Assembly (NCBI GenBank): GCA_020722625.1
Contig: DYKK01000036.1
Location: 1-16,697 of the forward strand
Direction of reading: 5' to 3'
DNA from: Anaeromyxobacter dehalogenans
GTDB taxonomy: Bacteria > Myxococcota_A > UBA9042 > DTJE01
Length of the DNA stretch: 16,697 nt
Positions 1 to 4,296 of the stretch are shown here, one piece after another; the first letter of the stretch is position 1; every line of letters starts with the position of its first letter. Both the position numbers and the translations under genes were made by a program. Under the pieces are notes generated by a model. The model had not been told where the DNA came from. It was given only the letters and a program-made list of their open reading frames with translations, and made no database searches.

Positions 1-197
1 AGGTACGCTCGGTCCCAACCGAGTCGTAGCAAATGTAGAACATCCTCCATGATCCGTCCCAGGGAACGACGGATATCCGCCACATGCTGAAGCCATCCGA
101 GCTCGCGCGCCATCTGGACCTGGGCGTGGGAGAGGTGGTGGCGCTTGCGCGCGTCGATCCAGGCCTGCAGCTTCTGATTCGGCTTCTTCGCCTTCAT
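1..197 (-). CDS. Partial chimeric ORF; N-terminus of a small conserved hypothetical family joined to foreign sequence
   Basis: The ATG at 197 overlaps the stop of the upstream gene (ATGA), and the frame stays open to the window edge. The first 34 residues, starting MKAKKPNQKLQAWID and containing the RKRHHLSHAQVQMARELG stretch, resemble a widespread small conserved protein of unknown function that I recall from many proteobacteria. In that family MARELG is followed by a Met-Asn-Pro-Lys-Lys type segment. Here, from about base 95, it changes to a WLQHVADIRRSLGRIMED segment. That segment loosely recalls the N-terminus of integrase-type IS transposases, but I cannot confirm this. The best reading is a gene broken by recombination or insertion near base 95. 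The family memory is moderately sure and the identity of the foreign part is not. Confidence 0.5.
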   Translation of the reverse strand, partial: MKAKKPNQKLQAWIDARKRHHLSHAQVQMARELGWLQHVADIRRSLGRIMEDVLHLLRLGWDRAY

Positions 198-673
198 CGC
201 GTTCTCCGGTGGCGACCTCGGAAACGGGCTTTGGCCTGTTCCATGAAGGACGGCTCGTCGCTGGGGCCGACTCCATCAACCAGGCGCTCGAAGCCGTCCA
301 TGAACCCGCTCTTCCGGTGATGGTCCGCGCGCACCTGGCTCACGGTCTTCTGCCACTCCCATTGGAGCCCGGCACGCCCGAAGCAACGCTTGGCGCTCTC
401 GAAGTTCGACAGCGCGGCATCATCGTACTTGCTCTTCTTGGCGTCGACAATCCGCAGCCCCTGCGCCCGCCACAGCCGGGCGGCGAGGTCGGGGCGGCTT
501 TTCTCGACCTTCTTGACCACAGGCTCGGTGGTATAGAGGAAGGCCTCGCACAAGGTGACGGCCCGGGCGGGATCGTGGGCGATGAGCCTGCCGATCTTGG
601 CTGCGACATCATCAGGGTCGCACACAAAGGAGAAGCAGGCGCGGTCGGGGCCGATAGGAACTTCCAACCGCAA
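194..673 (-). CDS. Shortened DUF6880 / SWIM-zinc-finger-associated protein (likely remnant)
   Basis: 159 residues from a TTG at 673, preceded by GGGAGG with a 5-nt gap, which fixes this unusual start. The C-terminal half (SRPDLAARLWRAQGLRIVDA, then a Phe-Glu-Ser-Ala-Lys-Arg-Cys helix and the VRADHHRKSGFMDGFERLV motif) resembles the C-terminal end of long proteins annotated as SWIM zinc finger or DUF6880. The first 45 residues (including IGRLIAHDPARAVTLCEAFL) resemble a segment that lies far upstream in those proteins. So the middle appears to have been lost in frame, along with any N-terminal zinc-binding part. The final ATGA overlap couples it to the next ORF. Third codon positions are less GC-rich than in the housekeeping genes at the other end of the window. 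The product may be inactive. Function unknown. Confidence 0.6.
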   Translation of the reverse strand: MRLEVPIGPDRACFSFVCDPDDVAAKIGRLIAHDPARAVTLCEAFLYTTEPVVKKVEKSRPDLAARLWRAQGLRIVDAKKSKYDDAALSNFESAKRCFGRAGLQWEWQKTVSQVRADHHRKSGFMDGFERLVDGVGPSDEPSFMEQAKARFRGRHRRTR

Positions 674-767
674 GACGGACCTCCCGACTGATTGTCCCCG
701 GGCGCCGGGCGGGTGTCAAGTACGACACCGGCTTCGCGGACCCTGACGGATGCAAGCGACCCTTTGG

Positions 768-786
768 CCGCGGGCAGTGCCCGCGG
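768..786. repeat. Intergenic hairpin, 8-bp stem
   Basis: CCGCGGGC and GCCCGCGG form a perfect 8-bp stem around a 3-base loop in the 258-base gap between two divergently oriented genes. It has no T-tract, so it does not look like an intrinsic terminator. It lies directly beside the first of two larger related hairpins. Confidence 0.5.
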
Positions 787-790
787 GTCC

Positions 791-821
791 AGACGCGAGC
801 GGGGCTCGCGTCTCCAGGGGA
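791..821. repeat. Copy 1 of a 27-base hairpin repeat
   Basis: AGACGCGAG (791-799) pairs perfectly with CTCGCGTCT (805-813) around a CGGGG loop, followed by the conserved tail CCAGGGGA. Bases 795-821 match 874-900 at 26 of 27 positions. The form, a GC-rich stem, fixed loop and fixed 3' tail in intergenic DNA, is like a REP-type dispersed element. Confidence 0.55.
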
Positions 822-872
822 ACCACGAAGCGAACAAGTCGCGATCTTCAAATGAGGCCATGCCGCGGTGAT

Positions 873-900
873 GGCGAGCGGGGCTCGCCTCTCCAGGGGA
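873..900. repeat. Copy 2 of the hairpin repeat, with a compensated stem change
   Basis: GGCGAG (873-878) pairs with CTCGCC (884-889) around the same CGGGG loop, then the same TCTCCAGGGGA tail. Relative to copy 1, the sixth base pair from the loop is G-C instead of C-G. Both sides changed together, so pairing is kept. It ends 31 bases before the GTG of the MBL remnant. Confidence 0.55.
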
Positions 901-931
901 TGTATCATCGGTCGGGCCGCGGAGGTGCGGG

Positions 932-1377
932 GTGCTGCGCGTCACCCGGTACGGCGAGGTCACCCGCTTCGACGTCGCGCGGACGTTCGCGGGGAGGGGA
1001 TGGTACTGGACCGCTTGCTACCTCGCGGGGGACACGCTCGTGGACGCGGGGTGCGCGCACGCGCGGGACGAGGTCGTGGCGGCCCTGCACGACGCCCGCG
1101 TGCGCCGGGTCCTCGTCACGCACTCGCACGAGGACCACGTCGGGGCGGTCGCGGCCCTGCGGACAAGGTCGCCTACCTCGAGGACCTGGGCGAGCGCGTC
1201 ATCGCCCTGCACCGGCAGGGCCGCACCGTGCGCGAGATCGCCCGCGCCCTGCTCGGGCCGCCGAACGCGATGGAGTGGGCGACCCGCGGCAACTTCTCGC
1301 GCCTGTGGCTTGTCCGGTCGTACATCGAGTCCTGGGAACCGGTCCGCCGGACCGAGGAGCCGGCAACTCCAGGATAG
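932..1377 (+). pseudogene. MBL-fold metallo-hydrolase with its central part deleted
   Basis: The 5' part starts at a GTG (932) with GGAGG six bases upstream. It reads through a typical N-terminus to the zinc-binding motif THSHEDHVGA (His64, His66, Asp68, His69). At about base 1160 this frame loses similarity. A C-terminal MBL segment (DKVAYLEDLGERVIALHRQG ... NFSRLWLVRSYIESWE) resumes in another frame and ends at 1377. Families of this type are about 250-300 residues, so roughly 100 central residues, including the later His and Asp metal ligands, are missing and the halves are out of frame. Zinc hydrolase activity is not expected. The last 19 bases lie inside the 173-base direct repeat. Confidence 0.75.
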
Positions 1378-1531
1378 AAGCGGTCGTGGAACGCTCTCGG
1401 CGTTTCTCTCGATCGAGGGGGTGACCGCTCGCGGAGGTCTTCCCATGACCCAGGTCACCCTCACGACCCTGGGCCGGCTCGTGATCCTGCACCGCGACGA
1501 CCCCTCGCCGGACGAGGTGCGCCGCCGCATC
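1359..1531. repeat. Left copy of a 173-base direct repeat
   Basis: Aligned with 3824-3996 at a constant offset of 2465 and no gaps, I count about nine mismatches (about 95% identity). It contains a noncoding leader with the palindrome CTCGATCGAG, a GGAGGT ribosome binding site, and the first 29 codons of a small protein. Similarity stops at about 1531, exactly where the convergent HEPN gene has its stop codon (TGA at 1532-1530 on the minus strand). The repeat edge is therefore the edge of the inserted cassette. Confidence 0.85.
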
Positions 1532-1558
1532 ACGGATTGGGAAAGCCGGACGTTCTGA
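1445..1558 (+). pseudogene. Truncated copy of the 60-residue small protein
   Basis: The ATG at 1445 follows GGAGGT with six bases between. Residues 1-29 match the complete copy at 3910-4092, apart from His3 being Gln here. After the repeat ends the frame runs antisense into the HEPN gene and stops with an unrelated nine-residue tail (ITDWESRTF). The second half, with the Trp-Ser-Gly-Asp-Gly segment, is gone. It could still be translated as a 37-residue peptide. Confidence 0.6.
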
Positions 1559-1943
1559 GCGCCGTCCTGACCAGGGCCTCGACGCGCCGGGCCGTGCGTA
1601 TCGCCCGGTCCGCGACTTCCCGGGTGATCTCCTCGATCTCGAACGGATACCGGGGAGCCACCGCGAGGTGCGACAGCTCGACCAGGTCGTCGTCGTCCGC
1701 CGCAAGCCCGAGGTCCGGGCCGGCGAGCCCGACCAGGACGGTGAGGTCGTGCGTCCTCGGGAACGGGACCCCGCGGAACGCCAGGAGGGCCTTGAGGCAC
1801 TTTTCGGCCGCTTGCTGCGCGTGGAAGCACAGCATGTCCAGTGGCGGGTCGGGGTCGCGTCCCAAGATCTCGATGCTGCGCAGGTCGTTCAAAGCCTTCC
1901 GGAGCCACGCGGCAGCCACGCTGGACGCGCCCTCATGCGGCAT
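1530..1943 (-). CDS. HEPN domain protein, putative toxin of an MNT-HEPN pair
   Basis: 137 residues from the ATG at 1943, supported by AGGAAGG seven bases upstream. An in-frame start at 1979 lacks this. The core FHAQQAAEKCLKALLAFRG (residues 40-58) followed by PRTHDL (62-67) is the hallmark of PF05168-type HEPN domains. It is nearly all helical and of normal length. HEPN proteins paired with a minimal NTase are often RNase-type toxins kept silent by the partner. I see no R-x4-6-H-x-Y motif of the HepT/DUF86 kind: Arg58 and His65 are six residues apart, and Arg63 and His65 one apart. The RNase role is therefore inferred from the pairing, not shown. The gene overlaps the MNT gene by 11 bases, so the two are likely co-translated. 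Its stop lies at the repeat junction. Confidence 0.8.
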   Translation of the reverse strand: MPHEGASSVAAAWLRKALNDLRSIEILGRDPDPPLDMLCFHAQQAAEKCLKALLAFRGVPFPRTHDLTVLVGLAGPDLGLAADDDDLVELSHLAVAPRYPFEIEEITREVADRAIRTARRVEALVRTALRTSGFPNP

Positions 1944-2247
1944 ACAGCGTCCTTCCTTCTCGACTTGCGGGGTAGGCAATCGTGCCGACCAGGTTCCGGG
2001 TGGCCTCGAACTCGGTGGGGGTCAGAACGACGACGTCCTTTGGGACGCCAAAGTCCGCCAGTGACTTCAAGATGGCCACCGTGAGCCGCAGTCGGGATCC
2101 GACGACCGGCATCACCACCAGGAGGTCAATGTCGCTGTCCGGCCCGGCCTCCCCGCGGGCGAGGGAGCCGAAGACGATGACGCGCTCGGGCTTGAACCGC
2201 TCGACCACCCGCGCGACCATCGCGCTCGCCGTGTTCCAGTCCGCCAT
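1933..2247 (-). CDS. Minimal nucleotidyltransferase (MNT), putative antitoxin
   Basis: 104 residues from the ATG at 2247. A TTG at 2286 would add 13 residues without similarity. The pol-beta-type signature is complete: GSLARGE (residues 27-33), then DSDIDLLVV, with Asp39 and Asp41 as likely metal ligands. Stand-alone MNT domains of this size usually precede a HEPN gene and, in the studied MntA-HepT pairs, inactivate the HEPN toxin by adding AMP. Order and overlap here fit that model. The ribosome binding site (GAGGGCGGG region) is weak. No separate promoter was recognised upstream in 2248-2518. Confidence 0.82.
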   Translation of the reverse strand: MADWNTASAMVARVVERFKPERVIVFGSLARGEAGPDSDIDLLVVMPVVGSRLRLTVAILKSLADFGVPKDVVVLTPTEFEATRNLVGTIAYPASREGRTLYAA

Positions 2248-2518
2248 GCCCGCCCTCGACTGTCTCGCGGCTTCGGGTCCCGGCAACCATTCTACCGAAG
2301 GTCCGGCCGGCCGTCACTGCCCGGTCACGTCCGTCCAGCCGGGGACCTGCGGCCGTCGCTTCGCTCCGGTCGTGAAGACCGACCGCGAAAATCAGCTTGT
2401 CGTCCGATAGATGGGGGGGGCCTCGCAGCCCCAGGTTCGCGTCGAGTTTCTTCGTGGACCTCCCGGAGGAGGCGGGGCCGCTGCTGCGGGCGATCGCCGA
2501 GGCGATGTGACTCGAACC
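2248..2518. other. Gap between the two NTase modules
   Basis: No complete gene is seen in 271 bases. The plus strand holds a 19-codon run with all G/C third positions ending in TGA at 2508-2510 (reading FVDLPEEAGPLLRAIAEAM). It looks like the tail of a lost gene but has no recognisable relative or start. A short GGGGC/GCCCC hairpin lies near 2415-2432, without a T-tract. The promoter of the MNT gene would have to be here or further upstream, but no convincing -35/-10 pair was found. Confidence 0.35.
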
Positions 2519-3073
2519 TCACGTGCCGTCGCGGCGACCGCGCCGGCGACCGGCGAACATGCGGGTCAAGCGTGCCTCGGCGAGCGAGCGTACCGGTTCC
2601 GGAATGTCCGTTTCCCGCAGCCTGGCCCTGAGCGTCCGAAGCGTCGCGAGGCCGTGGCGCGCGATGGACTCCAGGAACACGAGGTCCTTGTTCCGGCCGG
2701 CCAACAGTTTGGAGATGCATAGATCGTGGATCTCGAGGCACCAGCCGGTCGCACCACGCGTGTTGGGGTTGCGGATCGGGACCAGGCGCTCCTGCCATCC
2801 GGCCGGGAGCACGGCGGTCTCCTCGCCCACGCCCTGCGCGTAGTAGCCGAAGGTGTCGTGGAACGGCGAGCCTTCCCCGATGGAGCCGTCAATGAGGTCG
2901 GCCCTTTCCGGACGGTTCCTGGGATAGAGGTCCGCCTCGACCGAGACCAGCAAGTCGGCCGGGGCCTCCGGGAACTGGCCCAGCACGGCCTGGCTTCCGA
3001 CGATGATCAGCTCGTCGTCATCGGCGATGTCTGCGGCGGCTCGGATGATGTGCTCGAGCTGCGTCCGTGTCAT
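2519..3073 (-). CDS. DUF6036-type nucleotidyltransferase, second gene of an HTH-NTase module
   Basis: 184 residues from the ATG at 3073, with GAGG seven bases upstream inside the preceding gene. The family is recognised from the N-terminal EHIIRAAADIADDDELIIVG segment, the conserved SQAVLGQFPEAPADLL, the acidic pair Glu46/Asp48, the SIGEGSPFHDTFGYYAQGVG block, and the RGATGWCLEIHDLCISKLLA helix. I know this family as DUF6036 nucleotidyltransferases. They commonly follow an HTH gene in an arrangement like AbiEi-AbiEii, in which the NTase is the toxin. Here the genes overlap by four bases (ATGA), implying translational coupling. Length is normal for the family and no damage is visible. The C-terminus is Arg-rich. 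The toxin role is inference from architecture. Confidence 0.8.
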   Translation of the reverse strand: MTRTQLEHIIRAAADIADDDELIIVGSQAVLGQFPEAPADLLVSVEADLYPRNRPERADLIDGSIGEGSPFHDTFGYYAQGVGEETAVLPAGWQERLVPIRNPNTRGATGWCLEIHDLCISKLLAGRNKDLVFLESIARHGLATLRTLRARLRETDIPEPVRSLAEARLTRMFAGRRRGRRDGT

Positions 3074-3639
3074 GGTCTCGCCTCGTTCGCAGCCCTGATC
3101 CGGCGCCAGATGCTCCAGCGCTCCCTGGGGGGCACCACGCCGGCGAAGGGGGTGACCTGCCGCAGGTCGCGGGCGGCCTCGCTGTCCTCGACGAGAAAGG
3201 CGCAGAGCGCGTCAACAGGCAGCGCCAGGACCTCGAGCCAGCGTCCGGAATAGTGCGGGGACAGCTTCCCCTCGCGCGCCCATGTCTCGATCCGCATCCG
3301 GGCTCTCGCCACGAGACCGGGGTCCGAGCGCAGGCGCCTGGCCACGGCGCGGTGAAGCTCGATGCTGCGCAGCTCGGCGACCCGGTGACCGCCCCCGCCG
3401 GCCGGCCGGGCGTCGTGCGAGGCGCGTGCAGCGGCGACTCCCTCGCGGGGCAGGAGGTCGATCGGGTCGATGCCCAGCCCGCGGGCCACGCTGCGCACAC
3501 CCCGGCTCAGCGGATCGAAGTCCGTGCGGAGCATCTTGTAGACAGCCTGTCGCGAAATGCCGGACCGCGCCGCCAGCTCCGTGACCGAAACCCCGCGGTC
3601 GCGCATGACCTTTCGAAGTCGGGCCGCAAACCCCTCCAC
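3070..3639 (-). CDS. XRE/cI-type HTH regulator, first gene of the HTH-NTase module
   Basis: 189 residues from a GTG at 3639, eight bases after GGGAGGAGG. An open frame back to 3726 contains the promoter itself, so the longer start is rejected. Residues 3-60 form an XRE-like DNA-binding domain: the helix-turn-helix is VTELAARSGISRQAVYKML (19-37), followed by a SRGVRSVARGLGIDP helix. The C-terminal half (residues about 90-189) holds the LSPHYSGRWLEVLALPVD segment and the RQVTPFAGVVPPRERW motif, which I recall in proteins encoded beside DUF6036 NTases. The likely role is an antitoxin that also represses its own operon through the operator at 3680-3702. The gene overlaps the NTase gene by four bases. 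Confidence 0.8.
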   Translation of the reverse strand: MEGFAARLRKVMRDRGVSVTELAARSGISRQAVYKMLRTDFDPLSRGVRSVARGLGIDPIDLLPREGVAAARASHDARPAGGGGHRVAELRSIELHRAVARRLRSDPGLVARARMRIETWAREGKLSPHYSGRWLEVLALPVDALCAFLVEDSEAARDLRQVTPFAGVVPPRERWSIWRRIRAANEARP

Positions 3640-3658
3640 GACCGCCACCTCCTCCCGG

Positions 3659-3687
3659 AGGATACGGCACCGGGCCGGAGTTGTCAA
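3659..3687 (-). promoter_or_regulatory. Sigma70-type promoter of the HTH-NTase operon
   Basis: Read on the minus strand, TTGACA (3687-3682) is separated by exactly 17 bases from TATCCT (3664-3659). Transcription would start near 3652, only about 13 bases before the GTG, within the GGGAGGAGG ribosome binding site but leaving GGAGG intact. This fixes the short gene start. Confidence 0.7.
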
Positions 3688-3702
3688 CTTTTGGTTGTCA
3701 GA
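3680..3702. promoter_or_regulatory. Likely operator overlapping the -35 box
   Basis: Two copies of a near-palindromic GTTGTCA box (GTTGTCAAC at 3680-3688 and GTTGTCAGA at 3694-3702) are spaced 14 bases apart and cover the -35 element. This AT-richer patch stands out from its surroundings. Position and symmetry fit binding by the HTH protein for autoregulation, which is an inference. Confidence 0.55.
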
Positions 3703-3823
3703 CTCCCGTTCTCCCGGCCATTCCATGGGGAGGCGCCGTGGCGGGCGCGACCGGGGTCACGGCGCCGGGGGCCGGCCGGTTCGACCTCGACGACCTGGCG
3801 AGGCCGGGCGGCGGGACCGCGAG

Positions 3824-3996
3824 GCCGGCAACTCCAGGACAGGAGCGGCGGTGGAACGCTCTCGGCGTTTCTCTCGATCGAGGGGGTGACCGCCCGCGGA
3901 GGTCTTCCCATGACCCATGTCACCCTGACGACCCTGGGCCGGCTCGTGATCCTGCACCGCGACGACCCCTCGCCGGACGAGGTGCGCCGGCGCGTC
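3824..3996. repeat. Right copy of the 173-base direct repeat
   Basis: This is the partner of 1359-1531, with about nine substitutions and no gaps. Here the repeat runs on into the full small gene, so this copy is likely the original arrangement on its 3' side. On the 5' side, bases 3727-3823 differ from the MBL remnant that precedes the left copy, apart from a few bases at the edge, and encode nothing I recognise. Confidence 0.85.
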
Positions 3997-4092
3997 CAGA
4001 TGCTGCTGGCCGCGCGACTCCCCCGCTCGGGCCTGATCGAGGTGTGGTCCGGGGACGGCCCGGACGAGGTCCGCTGGCGCCGGGCGGCGTGA
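3910..4092 (+). CDS. 60-residue hypothetical protein (complete copy)
   Basis: The ATG at 3910 is six bases after GGAGGT. The product starts MTHVTLTTLGRLVILHRDDP and ends in a WSGDGPDEVRWRRAA tail. The predicted pattern is a beta strand, a charged helix around SPDEVRRRVQMLLAA, then a second strand (LIEVWSGDG). There is no signal peptide and no Cys. I do not recognise the family. Third codon positions are strongly G/C and the ribosome binding site is good, so it is likely real. The 86 bases before it are also conserved in the left repeat, so the leader may be regulatory or part of a dispersed multicopy unit. A longer frame upstream is open but crosses the promoter region of the opposite operon and is not supported. 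Confidence 0.6.
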   Translation: MTHVTLTTLGRLVILHRDDPSPDEVRRRVQMLLAARLPRSGLIEVWSGDGPDEVRWRRAA

Positions 4093-4296
4093 CGACCGGG
4101 GGGACCTGGCGCGACCCGGCTCGCCAATCCCGTCCAGGTCCGCCGCTATCATGACGGCCCCCAGGTGCCCCGAACCGATCTGTGTCCTCGTGGTCCGCCG
4201 ACCTTGCCAGAGCGCGCCCGGAAATAGTAACGTTCGCGCCATTGTTGGACCGCGGGCCCGCCTTTTCGGCGGCCGCGGGCCGGCGAGGAGATGCGG
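4093..4296. other. Intergenic region before the sulfatase-like gene
   Basis: No gene is seen in 204 bases. An AT-richer patch at 4221-4248 (around GAAATAGTAACG) and a TATCAT hexamer at 4147-4152 are possible -10 elements, but neither has a good -35 at 16-18 bases. A CCGCC/GGCGG hairpin with a TTTTC loop lies at 4258-4272, just before the ribosome binding site. The promoter of the downstream gene is probably here but cannot be placed. Confidence 0.35.

Noticed and set aside
768..900. Hairpins as a CRISPR array or intrinsic terminators
   Set aside because: There are only two related units with no regular spacer pattern, and no U-tract follows the stems.
2500..2530. tRNA T-loop-like GGTTCGAGTC on the minus strand
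   Set aside because: No anticodon or acceptor stem can be built around it, and it overlaps the end of the NTase gene.
3640..3726. Longer N-terminus for the HTH protein from an ATG at 3726
   Set aside because: It would place the coding sequence across the TTGACA-N17-TATCCT promoter and operator. The GTG at 3639 has a strong ribosome binding site.
1359..3996. Repeats as integron attC sites or IS terminal repeats
   Set aside because: They are direct, not inverted, lack GTTRRRY-type core sites, and no transposase or integrase lies between them.
4147..4152. TATCAT as a -10 box for the sulfatase-like gene
   Set aside because: No acceptable -35 at 16-18 bases. Kept only as a remark in the intergenic entry.
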